From positions 558,001 to 622,000 of the forward strand of contig NZ_JACJOT010000008.1 in the NCBI RefSeq assembly GCF_014695715.1: 64,000 nucleotides of DNA. The letters run 5' to 3'. This document shows, one piece after another, positions 16,546-25,412 of this stretch. The stretch is from Microcoleus sp. FACHB-68. GTDB taxonomy: Bacteria; Cyanobacteriota; Cyanobacteriia; Cyanobacteriales; Oscillatoriaceae. The position numbers were made by a program, and so were the translations under genes. Under the pieces are notes generated by a model. That model ran no database searches, had not been told where the DNA came from, and saw nothing but the letters and a program-made list of their open reading frames with translations. Numbering within the stretch: position 1 is the stretch's first letter; every line of letters starts with the position of its first letter.

Positions 16546-18825
16546 ATGATTAGCTCCTCCAGGAAGAAAAAAACGATTCTGTTTTTGGCTGCTAACCCCA
16601 AAAATACGACTTATGTAGACTTACAAAAAGAGGCTCAAGAAATTTCCCAGGGGTTGGAACTCGCTAAAAAGGGTGACAAGTTTCAATTAGAGCAACAGTG
16701 GGCAGTGACGCCACGGGATATGCAGCGAGCTGTACTCGATTGTAACCCAGAGATTGTCCATTTCTCCGGGCATGGTGCAGGAGAAGACGGTTTAGCGCTA
16801 GAGGATGAGACGGGGAAGGTTAAACTGGTCGATGCAACAGCGTTATCCGCTTTGTTTGAGCTGTTTATGGATCGGGTAGAATGCGTGGTACTCAACGCCT
16901 GCTATTCGGACGTGCAAGCAAATGCAATCGCTCGTCACATTCCCTATGTGATTGGGATGAAGCAAGCGGTGGGAAACAATGCTGCCAGGGAATTCACCGT
17001 AGGATTTTATGATGCACTGGCAGCCGGTGAATCTATCGAGTTCGCTTATAAGTCAGGTTGCGTCAGCATTGCGATGGCCGGCATTGCGGAAGAACTCACT
17101 CCAGTTTTAAAGAAGAAATCAGAATTTTCTGACTTAGAGATAGCAGAAGTCGCGATCTCTCCGGTTATTGACAATATAGTTGAGGAGCAGCCGGCTCCAG
17201 TTGGGAATCCGCGATCACTCGATTCACCTCCCGTTTCTATGTCAAATTTAGACAACCCAGAAGGTTCTGTTAGTTTAGATTCACCCCTATATATTGACCG
17301 GCCTCCCATTGAATCGGATTGCTACCAAACGATTGTCAAACCCGGAGCTTTAATCCGAATCAAAGCTCCCCGGGAAATGGGAAAAACTTCCTTAGTGCAG
17401 CGAATTTTATACGAGGCAAATAAACAGGGATATCAAACGGCTTATTTAAACTTCCAATCGGCTGATAGCAGTTTTCTCACCAATATTGATGAGTTGCTAC
17501 TGTGGTTTTGTGGTGAGATTACTAATGAATTAAATTTAGAAGATAAGTTAGGAGAATATTGGAAAGGCGTTCTCGGCAGTAAAAATAAAAGCACGAAGTA
17601 TTTCCAACGCTATCTACTATCCGAGAGTGAGCAGCCTGTTGTTTTAGGGTTAGATGAAGTTGATCAGATTTTTCAGCATCCCGAAATAGCCACCGACTTC
17701 TTTGGGCTATTACGAGCTTGGCACGAGCGGGGAAAAAATGAGGAAATTTGGAAAAGGCTGAGGTTAGTCATTTCTCACTCTCAAGAAGTTTATATTCCTC
17801 TCAATATTAATCAGTCGCCATTTAATGTTGGATTGCCCATAGAGTTACCTGAACTCAATCAGAGACAGGTAACAGATTTAGTGAATCGACACCAATTAAA
17901 TTTGTCAGATCAAGAGATTTGTGACCTGATGGAAATGGTGGGGGGTCATCCTTATTTAGTTCGAGTTGCTCTCTACCAAGTTGCCAGGGGGAGAATTACC
18001 TTAGAGCGCTTGCTAAAAGTCGCTCCTACTGAAGAAGGCCCTTACTACGATCATTTACGCCGTCATTTAGTTAATTTGGAAACAGACGCAGAACTAGCAG
18101 CAACAATTAGACAAGTGATTAACAGCGAAAAACCTGTAGAAATTAATACCCGACAGGCTTTTAAATTGCGAAGCATGGGGTTGATCAAATTTCAGGGGAA
18201 TGCTGTAATGCCCTTGTGTGGTTTGTATCGTCAATATTTTCGACATCGCCTAGCCTCTACTCAACCGAAGATGACTGCTGTGCAACAAACGAATAACCAA
18301 TCAAGTTTGAACATAGAGAGTAATTTAGGAGCGATTATTTTCTCGGATGTCGTTAATTCCACCGCTTTATCAGCTGCAAACCAAAAGCTGACACTAGAAT
18401 TAGTGAATCGAGATTTCAGCATCATCCGAAGCATCTGCGATAAACATCAAGGCAAAGTCCTTAAAGAAATGGGCGATGGTTTATTAATTTTCTTTCCAGA
18501 AAGTGCCGTAAAAGCTGTCGCCTGTGCGCTAGAAATACAACGAAATTTAGCTGAAGCTGCTAAAACCTTACCTGCGAGTCATGTTCTGCAACACCGCATT
18601 GGTATTCACTTGGGGGAAATATTCTTTCTTAATAATGATATCAGGGGCACTGGTGTAAATCTAGCGGCTCGTTTGGAAGGGAAAGCAGATCCAGGAGGAA
18701 TCTGTATTTCTGAAACAGTTTATCAAGTCGTTAGAACCCACTCAGATTTAAATGTGATTGACTTAGGCTTGCAACAGTTAAAAGGAATTCCTGAACCTGT
18801 ACGATTGTACAAATTGATTCCCTGA
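16546..18825 (+). CDS. CHAT protease-AAA ATPase-adenylate cyclase fusion
   Basis: A 759-residue three-part protein. Residues 1-190 are a CHAT (caspase-like) domain with the catalytic pair His76 (VHFSGHG) and Cys119 (LNACYS). Residues about 245-570 are an AAA-like ATPase: Walker A APREMGKTS 274-282, Walker B GLDEVDQ 368-374. Residues about 590-759 are a class III nucleotide cyclase with all expected residues: metal Asp601 and Asp644, adenine-type Lys640 and Asp698, and Asn705/Arg709 for the transition state. It is therefore predicted to be an active adenylate cyclase attached to a protease and a signalling ATPase. The next gene follows after 36 bases and encodes a related ATPase. Likely a conflict or stress-signalling device; the trigger and protease target are unknown. 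Confidence 0.9.
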   Translation: MISSSRKKKTILFLAANPKNTTYVDLQKEAQEISQGLELAKKGDKFQLEQQWAVTPRDMQRAVLDCNPEIVHFSGHGAGEDGLALEDETGKVKLVDATALSALFELFMDRVECVVLNACYSDVQANAIARHIPYVIGMKQAVGNNAAREFTVGFYDALAAGESIEFAYKSGCVSIAMAGIAEELTPVLKKKSEFSDLEIAEVAISPVIDNIVEEQPAPVGNPRSLDSPPVSMSNLDNPEGSVSLDSPLYIDRPPIESDCYQTIVKPGALIRIKAPREMGKTSLVQRILYEANKQGYQTAYLNFQSADSSFLTNIDELLLWFCGEITNELNLEDKLGEYWKGVLGSKNKSTKYFQRYLLSESEQPVVLGLDEVDQIFQHPEIATDFFGLLRAWHERGKNEEIWKRLRLVISHSQEVYIPLNINQSPFNVGLPIELPELNQRQVTDLVNRHQLNLSDQEICDLMEMVGGHPYLVRVALYQVARGRITLERLLKVAPTEEGPYYDHLRRHLVNLETDAELAATIRQVINSEKPVEINTRQAFKLRSMGLIKFQGNAVMPLCGLYRQYFRHRLASTQPKMTAVQQTNNQSSLNIESNLGAIIFSDVVNSTALSAANQKLTLELVNRDFSIIRSICDKHQGKVLKEMGDGLLIFFPESAVKAVACALEIQRNLAEAAKTLPASHVLQHRIGIHLGEIFFLNNDIRGTGVNLAARLEGKADPGGICISETVYQVVRTHSDLNVIDLGLQQLKGIPEPVRLYKLIP

Positions 18826-18861
18826 TTCTCTGATTTTCCCCCTATGAATTAACAATGACTT

Positions 18862-21800
18862 ATGAAAGATTATCAATATCAAGTTGGAGGGAGTCTTCCT
18901 GCAAACGCCCCAACTTATGTCACTCGAAAGGCAGATGAAGAGCTTTATCAAGCTTTAAAAGCCGGAGAATTTTGCTATGTTCTCAATGCCAGACAAATGG
19001 GAAAATCATCCCTGCGAGTGCGGACGATGCAGCGGTTACAAGCAGAGGGAATCGCCTGTAGTAGCATTGATATCACAGAAATTGGCACCTCAGATATTAC
19101 GCCAGAAGAGTGGTATGCAGGGGTGATCGATAGCATCATCAGCCGATTAAATTTGTATGAGGTTTTTGATTTAGATGAATGGTGGGAGAAGAACAGCTTA
19201 CTATCGAATGTTAAACGATTTAGTAAATTTATTGAAGAGGTATTACTCAAGAACCTCTCAGGAAATATAGTAATTTTTGTCGATGAATCGGACAGCTTAC
19301 TCAGTTTAAGTTTTAAAATAGAAGATTTTTTTGCGGTGATTCGTGATTGCTATAATAATCGAGCGGATAAACCCGACTATCGTCGATTAACATTTACGAT
19401 GTTAGGGGTAGCCACTCCATCAGATTTAATTCACGACAAGCGACGCACTCCTTTTAATATTGGTCGAGGAGTAGAGTTAACAGGGTTTCAATTAGCAGAA
19501 GCTCAACCTTTGGCAGTTGGGTTAGACACTCAAGCAGAAAATTCTCAACCTCTATTAGAAGCAGTGTTATCTTGGACTGGCGGACAGCCATTTTTAACGC
19601 AAAGAGTTTGTAAATTACTGTTTAATTATGCCAACTCTGCATCCATGCAAAACCCCGCTGAGTGGGTAGAAAGTTTAGTGCGAGAAAAAGTGATTGAGAA
19701 TTGGGAAATACAGGATGAACCAGAGCATTTAAAGACGATTCGAGATCGCATTTTACACAGCGAACAGCGTGCCAACCGATTACTGGGACTCTATCAGCAA
19801 ATTTTACAGCATCATGAAATAGCGACTGATGATAGTCCCGAACAAATGGAACTGCGATTAACTGGGTTGGTGGTTAAGCAGTCTGGCAAACTTAAAGTTT
19901 ATAACCGAATTTATCAATCAGTTTTTACGGCTGATTGGGTGGAAAAACAATTAGCAAATCTCCGCCCTTATAGCGAAAGTTTTAAAGCTTGGATAGAGTC
20001 TGATTGTAAGGATGAATCGCGACTGTTGCGAGGTCAAGCGTTGCAAAATGCTCAAGTTTGGGCAAATAGTAGAAGTTTGAGCGATTTGGATTATCAATTT
20101 TTAAGCCTTAGTCAAGAAATAGACAAACAAACAATTCAAACAGAATTGGATGTTCAAAAGAAAGCAAATCAAATTTTAGCAAAAGCTCGAGAAAAAGCGA
20201 GTTTGATTAGCTGGCTTTCCTTGGGTGTATCCTTGGGTATATTTATTTTTTCTATAGCTGCGACGATGATAGTTAATAGCGAAATATTGAAAGCAGCGGA
20301 CGTAAGATTAAAAACTGCATCTTCTAGAGAAAAACTTGTTTCTGGTCAAGGATTAACCGCCTTACTGGAAGCATTGCGGGCGGGGCAACAACTCAAACAA
20401 CTTAATAGATTACTCTGGGAAAAGGACGACACTCAAGCGGAAGTGTTAGATGCCTTGAGCCAAACGCTTTATGCTATCGGAGAACACAATACTTTGTCAG
20501 GTCATGAGGAGGTTGTCGGGAGTGTGAGTTGGAGTCCCGATGGTCAAACTCTAGCTACTGCAAGTGATGACAAGACGGTTAAACTCTGGAGCAAACAAGG
20601 CAAATTCCTCAACACTCTTAGTGGTCATAAAGGATCTGTCTATAGTGTCAGTTGGAGTCGCGATGGTCAAACTCTAGCAACTGCAAGTGAGGACAAGACG
20701 GTGAAACTGTGGAGTAAACAAGGCAAATTCCTCAAAACTCTTAGCAGTCATAAAGGCTCTGTCTATAGTGTCAGTTGGAGTCGCGATGGTCAAACTCTAG
20801 CAACTGCAAGTGAGGACAAGACGGTGAAACTGTGGAGTAAACAAGGCACGCTCCTCAAAACTCTTAGTGATCATCAAAAACCTGTCTGGGGTGTGAGTTG
20901 GAGTTCTGACGGTCAAACTCTAGCTTCTGCAAGTAGTGACAAGACGGTTAAACTCTGGAGTAAACAAGGCACACTCCTTAACACTCTTAGCGGTCATCAA
21001 AAACCTGTCTTGAGCGTGAGTTGGAGTTCTGATGGTCAAACTCTAGCTTCTACAAGTAATGACAAGACAGTGAAACTGTGGAGTAAACAAGGCAAACTCC
21101 TCAATACTCTTAGCGGTCATCAAAAACCTGTCTTGAGCGTGAGTTGGAATCCCGATGGTAAAACTCTGGCTTCTGCAAGTCGTGATAGCACAGTGAAACT
21201 CTGGCATAAACAAGGCAGATTCCTGCAAACTCTTAGTGATCATCAGGAAGTTGTCTGGAGTGTGGATTGGAGTCCCGACGGTAAAACTCTAGCTTCTGCA
21301 AGTGATGACAAGACGGTGAAACTCTGGAGTAAACAAGGCACACTCCTCAACACTCTTATCGGTCATCAGAATCCTATCTGGAGTGTGAGTTGGAGTCCCA
21401 ACGGTCAAACTCTAGCTTCTGCAAGTGGTGACAAGACGGTGAAACTCTGGAGTAAACAAGGCAAACTCCTCAGCACTCTTAGCAGTCATCAAGGATCTGT
21501 CTCGGGTGTAGTTTGGAGTCCCGACGGTCAAACTCTAGCTTCTGCAAGTTTTGACAAGACGGTGAAACTCTGGAGTAAACAAGGCCAATTCCTCAAAACT
21601 CTTAGCGATCATCAAGCACCTGTTAATAGTGTGAGTTGGAGTCGCGACGGTCAAACTCTGGCTTCTGCAAGTGATGACAAGACGGTGAAACTCTGGAGTA
21701 AACAAGGCACACTCCTCAACACTCTTAGGGGTCATCAAGCACCTGTTAATAGTGTGAGTTGGAGTCCCGATGGTCAAACTCTAGCAACTGCAAGTTTTGA

Positions 21801-22326
21801 CAAGACGGTGAAACTCTGGAGTAAACAAGGCCAATTCCTCAAAACTCTTAGCGATCATCAAGGATCTGTCTGGAGTGTGAGTTGGAGTCCCGACGGTCAA
21901 ACTCTGGCTAGTGCTAGTGGTGACAAGACGGTGAAACTCTGGAGTAAACAAGGCACACTCCTCAACACTCTTAGCGATCATGAGAGTGTTGTCTGGAGTG
22001 TGAGTTGGAGTCCCGACGGTCAAACTCTAGCTTCTGAAAGTCGTGACAAGACGGTGAAACTGTGGAGTAAACAAGGCCAACTCCTGCAAACTCTTAGCGA
22101 TCATGAGAGTTTTGTCTTTGCTGCCTATAGTATGAGTTGGAGTTCCGACAGTCAAACTCTGGCAACTAGAGGTATTGAGAATACCGTGAAACTGTGGAGA
22201 GTCGATAATAATTTAGAAAGCATTATGTCAGAAGGCTGCAATTGGATTAGCGATTATCTGAAAACCAATCCTAATGTTACAAAAGACGATAAACAGATGT
22301 GCGCCAGCTACCTCACCGACCAGTAG
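18862..22326 (+). CDS. Membrane-anchored AAA ATPase with 14 WD40 repeats
   Basis: An 1154-residue protein. Residues about 1-370 form an AAA-like (AAA_35-type) ATPase: Walker [10 protein letters not shown] 42-50, Walker [10 protein letters not shown] 137-145. A coiled, Lys-rich stretch leads to one transmembrane helix at about 449-472. From residue 543 onward come 14 WD40 units of exactly 41 residues (only the last differs), enough for two seven-bladed propellers. The units are nearly identical except at a few positions. A 32-residue tail has two cysteines (EGCNW, MCAS). It is probably co-transcribed with the CHAT/cyclase gene. Inferred role: the propellers sense a ligand and the ATPase relays it, as in STAND-type signalling proteins. 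Confidence 0.92.
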   Translation: MKDYQYQVGGSLPANAPTYVTRKADEELYQALKAGEFCYVLNARQMGKSSLRVRTMQRLQAEGIACSSIDITEIGTSDITPEEWYAGVIDSIISRLNLYEVFDLDEWWEKNSLLSNVKRFSKFIEEVLLKNLSGNIVIFVDESDSLLSLSFKIEDFFAVIRDCYNNRADKPDYRRLTFTMLGVATPSDLIHDKRRTPFNIGRGVELTGFQLAEAQPLAVGLDTQAENSQPLLEAVLSWTGGQPFLTQRVCKLLFNYANSASMQNPAEWVESLVREKVIENWEIQDEPEHLKTIRDRILHSEQRANRLLGLYQQILQHHEIATDDSPEQMELRLTGLVVKQSGKLKVYNRIYQSVFTADWVEKQLANLRPYSESFKAWIESDCKDESRLLRGQALQNAQVWANSRSLSDLDYQFLSLSQEIDKQTIQTELDVQKKANQILAKAREKASLISWLSLGVSLGIFIFSIAATMIVNSEILKAADVRLKTASSREKLVSGQGLTALLEALRAGQQLKQLNRLLWEKDDTQAEVLDALSQTLYAIGEHNTLSGHEEVVGSVSWSPDGQTLATASDDKTVKLWSKQGKFLNTLSGHKGSVYSVSWSRDGQTLATASEDKTVKLWSKQGKFLKTLSSHKGSVYSVSWSRDGQTLATASEDKTVKLWSKQGTLLKTLSDHQKPVWGVSWSSDGQTLASASSDKTVKLWSKQGTLLNTLSGHQKPVLSVSWSSDGQTLASTSNDKTVKLWSKQGKLLNTLSGHQKPVLSVSWNPDGKTLASASRDSTVKLWHKQGRFLQTLSDHQEVVWSVDWSPDGKTLASASDDKTVKLWSKQGTLLNTLIGHQNPIWSVSWSPNGQTLASASGDKTVKLWSKQGKLLSTLSSHQGSVSGVVWSPDGQTLASASFDKTVKLWSKQGQFLKTLSDHQAPVNSVSWSRDGQTLASASDDKTVKLWSKQGTLLNTLRGHQAPVNSVSWSPDGQTLATASFDKTVKLWSKQGQFLKTLSDHQGSVWSVSWSPDGQTLASASGDKTVKLWSKQGTLLNTLSDHESVVWSVSWSPDGQTLASESRDKTVKLWSKQGQLLQTLSDHESFVFAAYSMSWSSDSQTLATRGIENTVKLWRVDNNLESIMSEGCNWISDYLKTNPNVTKDDKQMCASYLTDQ
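20488..22203 (+). repeat. 14 tandem 123-bp repeats encoding WD40 blades
   Basis: Thirteen units of exactly 123 bp (20488-22086) and a diverged fourteenth. DNA identity between units is very high, including silent positions, which indicates recent amplification or gene conversion. Confidence 0.95.
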
Positions 22327-22419
22327 AAGGGGAAAAGAAAACGTAGATTTCTTAAACTTTTCCCGATTTCTAACTCAAATCACACTCTTCTTCAAAATCA
22401 TTTCCATCTTTTCCGTTGT

Positions 22420-22813
22420 TCATTCCTCACTCGCATCAGTCACAACCCTAATATTTCGCTGAGGTTTATCTTCATCCACAACCGCCGGCAGCAATTTTTC
22501 CAACCCATTTGTCGGTGTTTTAGCGCCAAATCCTTTCCAAGATTGGTCTAAGGCTGGTAAGTCTAACAATTGAAGATTTCTTCTATCCACCGTCGCAAAT
22601 AATTTAATGACATCAACCCCTTCCTGCTAATTTTCTGGCAATTCGATGTCAAAGCGAGTTTCGTTGTATTGTTCTGCTTCTACAACTTCGCTTATTTGCC
22701 CCTCGCAACCCTTCGTCAATTTCTCTGATTTCTTGATCCAATCGTAAGGGCGCGGTATTTGTAGGATTAGCAGCCAGAATCAAAATTGTTTGGACAGGCA
22801 CGTTGTTACTCAT
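22420..22813 (-). pseudogene. Remnant of a CHAT/caspase-associated protein gene
   Basis: Read on the minus strand from ATG 22813, the first frame gives an ILILAANPTNTAPLRLDQEI segment, the N-terminal strand-helix of CHAT-type proteins and similar to residues 10-30 of the CHAT/cyclase protein, then runs into a stop near 22656. A second frame carries EAEQYNETRFDIELPEN and a TAG; beyond that stop it continues as EGVDVIKLFATVD and on to a TGA at 22420. The latter motifs are familiar from C-terminal domains of cyanobacterial caspase/CHAT proteins. The core, including the catalytic part, is missing. The gene is thus internally deleted, frameshifted and interrupted by a stop. Confidence 0.75.
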
Positions 22814-22925
22814 CCGAGCACCACACTTTAATTTAGGCCAAGAATTGAGACAATATTAACCGGCTTTCTCACTTTTGAAGGGCAACGCAATGTTAGCCAG
22901 TGCTGGCATTGTACTCACCGGCAGC

Positions 22926-23621
22926 CTAAACCAAGTCGCCGGCACCGCCAAAACGATAGCCTCTGCCGTAAACCGTGTGTATCAGCGCAGTCTCACCGGC
23001 ACCTTCAATTTTGCGGCGCAGCAGGCGAATTTGCGCGGCTAAGACATTACTGCTGGGTTTGTCACCTTCAGCCCATAAATGCTGGTAAATTTGGGCGTGA
23101 GTCAATAATTGACCGGGGTGACGCATGAAATACTCTAGCAACTGACTTTCTTTTTCAGACAGTTCAATCACGCGTCCCTGCCGGTAGGCTAACTGATTTT
23201 CCAGATCAAGTTCCAAATCCTCAACGCGTAACCGAGGCGCAACAAGTGTAGCTTCTTGGCCGGCAGATCGGCGCAGTTGAGCACGAACCCGCGCTAATAA
23301 CTCGCGCAATTCAAAAGGTTTAACCAGATAATCATCCGCGCCGGCGTCCAAACCTCGCACGCGGTCATCTAAAGTATCCTTAGCCGTCAAAAATAGCACA
23401 GGTGTCGTGTCGCCCTTGCGGCGCAACTGCTGGCAAATCTCCAACCCCGACAGTTGCGGCAGCATCCAATCGAGAATCAGCAAATCATAGCCTCCCTGAG
23501 ACGCCAACTGGGTGCCGGCAGCCCCATCACAGGCGACATCCACACTGTAACCCTCACGAGTCAGTAGCCGGCTCAAAGGGTCAGTCAGTTCCACTTCATC
23601 ATCAACCAAAAGAATTCGCAT
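22926..23621 (-). CDS. OmpR-family response regulator
   Basis: A 231-residue two-component regulator. The receiver domain (1-120) has the acidic pair VDDE near residue 7, the phosphorylatable Asp in LLILDWMLP near 50 and Lys in LVKPF near 100. The C-terminal winged helix (about 135-228) ends in HTVYGRGYRF, typical of OmpR/PhoB. It resembles RppA-type cyanobacterial regulators but this is not certain. No histidine kinase is adjacent, so the partner is unknown. ATG 23621 is chosen because MRILLVDDE is the usual beginning; ATG 23633 adds four residues. Confidence 0.9.
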   Translation of the reverse strand: MRILLVDDEVELTDPLSRLLTREGYSVDVACDGAAGTQLASQGGYDLLILDWMLPQLSGLEICQQLRRKGDTTPVLFLTAKDTLDDRVRGLDAGADDYLVKPFELRELLARVRAQLRRSAGQEATLVAPRLRVEDLELDLENQLAYRQGRVIELSEKESQLLEYFMRHPGQLLTHAQIYQHLWAEGDKPSSNVLAAQIRLLRRKIEGAGETALIHTVYGRGYRFGGAGDLV

Positions 23622-23639
23622 ACTGCCACCCATTCGCGG

Positions 23640-24293
23640 CTAAACTTCATAGTGAGCAATCACTTCGGGTTCAGCCTGTGCTGCGGCAACCCATTCTTGC
23701 ATCGCCGGCAGCGCCCAAATCGCATCGGCATAGTCTTTCGCCACCGGCTCTAATTTGACATCGTAAGTAACGAAACGGGATACAACGGGCGCAAACATCG
23801 CATCAGCGAGCGTGAAATGACCGAACAGCAGATCGCCACCCGATCCAAAGTTTTGCCGGCATTCACGCCAAATTGCCGTAATGCGGTCAATTTCTTCGCG
23901 CACACCAGTTTCCATCCCTTTACCAGGAAGCCTCGCACGGCAGTTCATCGACATATTTTCGCGCAAGTTTGGGAAGCCGGCGTGCATCTCCGCGCTAATT
24001 GAGCGAGCGATCGCCCGCGCTGCCGGATTTTCTGGCCAAAAAGCCGGCGCAAACTGTTCAGCGACATACTCGCAAATCGCTAAAGAGTCCCACACCCTTA
24101 CCTCACCGTGTTGTAAAAACGGCACTTTGCCAGAGGGAGAATAACGCAGAATCTCTTGCTGTGAGGTCGGTGTTTGCAGAGGAATTCGGACTTCTGTAAA
24201 GTCTACCCCAGCTTGTTTCACCGCGAGCCAAGCCCGCAGCGACCAAGATGAATAATTTTTGTTGCCAATAACTAAAGTTAGCTCGCTCATCAT
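23640..24293 (-). CDS. Glutathione S-transferase
   Basis: A 217-residue cytosolic enzyme. The N-terminal thioredoxin fold carries NKNYSSWSLR (about residues 10-19) with serines in the catalytic position, KVPFL with the cis-proline near 57, and the ES-type motif replaced by WDSLAI near 69. The all-helical C-terminal domain follows from about 90. It resembles the zeta/Ser-type class. It ends 18 bases before the response regulator start on the same strand and may be cotranscribed with it. Confidence 0.9.
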   Translation of the reverse strand: MMSELTLVIGNKNYSSWSLRAWLAVKQAGVDFTEVRIPLQTPTSQQEILRYSPSGKVPFLQHGEVRVWDSLAICEYVAEQFAPAFWPENPAARAIARSISAEMHAGFPNLRENMSMNCRARLPGKGMETGVREEIDRITAIWRECRQNFGSGGDLLFGHFTLADAMFAPVVSRFVTYDVKLEPVAKDYADAIWALPAMQEWVAAAQAEPEVIAHYEV

Positions 24294-24352
24294 CTTACAG
24301 GTCAGCTTTCAGCTACTATTTTGCTGGACATTAACTGTAAAACCAACCCCCA

Positions 24353-24997
24353 ATGATTACCGTTGCTTTGCCGAAGGGCGCATTGCTCAAAGACAGCATC
24401 AAACTGCTGCAATCCGTCGGATTAGATTTCAGTGCTTTTCTCGATTCATCCAACCGGCAACTCCAGATCCACGACACCACCGGCACCGCCAAAGCCTTGC
24501 TCGTTCGGACACATGACGTGCCGGTTTATGTAGAATACGGTCAAGCCCAACTGGGAGTTGTGGGATACGATGTACTGCGAGAGAAAAGCCCCAAAGTTGC
24601 ACATCTTGCCGATCTTAAATTTGGCAAATGCCGGCTGTCAGTTGCTGTGAAAGCCTCTAGTCCCTACCGGCAGTCTCTAGAGTTGCCGGCACATGGACGG
24701 GTCGCCTCCAAATTCGTTCACTGCGCCCGCGAATACTTCCACAATTTAGATATGCCGGTGGAAATTGTACCGCTTTACGGTTCAGTTGAATTAGGGCCAA
24801 TTACCGGAATGTCAGAAGCAATTGTTGACTTAGTTTCCACAGGTCGCACCCTCACAGAAAACGGATTAATTGAGATTGACGTACTTTTTGAAAGCAGCGC
24901 CCGACTAATTGCCCATCCCCTCAGTTATCGCCTTAATAGCGATAATTTAGAGCATTTAATTTCCCAATTGCGAGAAGCAACACTTGCAACCGCATAA
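24353..24997 (+). CDS. hisG: ATP phosphoribosyltransferase, short form
   Basis: First enzyme of histidine synthesis (ATP plus PRPP to phosphoribosyl-ATP). At 214 residues it is the short HisG type, which lacks the C-terminal regulatory domain and needs the HisZ partner, not present here. Visible family motifs are ALPKGALL at the N-terminus, the [17 protein letters not shown] segment and the PRPP-loop region [16 protein letters not shown] near 155-170. It is divergent from the glutathione transferase gene. Confidence 0.95.
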   Translation: MITVALPKGALLKDSIKLLQSVGLDFSAFLDSSNRQLQIHDTTGTAKALLVRTHDVPVYVEYGQAQLGVVGYDVLREKSPKVAHLADLKFGKCRLSVAVKASSPYRQSLELPAHGRVASKFVHCAREYFHNLDMPVEIVPLYGSVELGPITGMSEAIVDLVSTGRTLTENGLIEIDVLFESSARLIAHPLSYRLNSDNLEHLISQLREATLATA

Positions 24998-25412
24998 TTA
25001 CAATTAATTTACCAAAACCCCTGCTACCCAACGTAAAATCATCCGCGTTTCATCTGCGTTTATCTGCGGACGCAGGTGGAACTTGAATGACGAGCAAAGC
25101 ACATTCCAGTTTCACCTGCGGAATCTGCGGTTAATAAAAAATCCAGCAATTTCGCAACCAGTCCGATTGCCGGCAAAGTTGAGATAGAAATTACGCTAAA
25201 AATTCAGGAATTTAATTTTAACCACAGATGCACACAGATGGACACAGATGGCCTGTCTGCTTTGCCAACTAGCTTGATTGTGGGGTGGATTAGGGAAGAA
25301 CTGCCCGAAGCGTAGCCGGCCTGTTTCTATCTGGGGCAGGATGACAGTGTAAATGACTGCGTTACATTGGGAGGGCGTGTTTTTTTCTACAGTGCTGCTG
25401 CTTAGGTTGTAA
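24998..25412. other. Intergenic region with repeats
   Basis: Contains repeat copy 1 (25050-25134) and, at 25220-25252, three ACAGATG-type units of a related simple repeat. No open frame looks real. Confidence 0.6.
25050..25134 (+). repeat. 85-bp dispersed hairpin repeat, copy 1
   Basis: The central part folds into a long hairpin: GCAGGTGGAACTTGAATG against CATTCCAGTTTCACCTGC (18 positions, two non-Watson-Crick), flanked by ATCTGCG motifs. It is 83/85 identical to bases 62391-62475. Confidence 0.9.

Noticed and set aside
21043-22023. Minus-strand open frames of 66-80 codons within the WD40 region
   Set aside because: They mirror the repeats in the opposite strand, repeat themselves with the 123-bp period and have no start signals.
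20488-22203. Regular repeats that could look like a CRISPR-type array
   Set aside because: The units are 123 bp, coding, contiguous and without spacers; they encode WD40 blades.
15955-22900. Integrated island using tRNA-Ser as attachment site
   Set aside because: No direct repeat of the tRNA 3' end and no integrase were found downstream; proximity alone is not enough.
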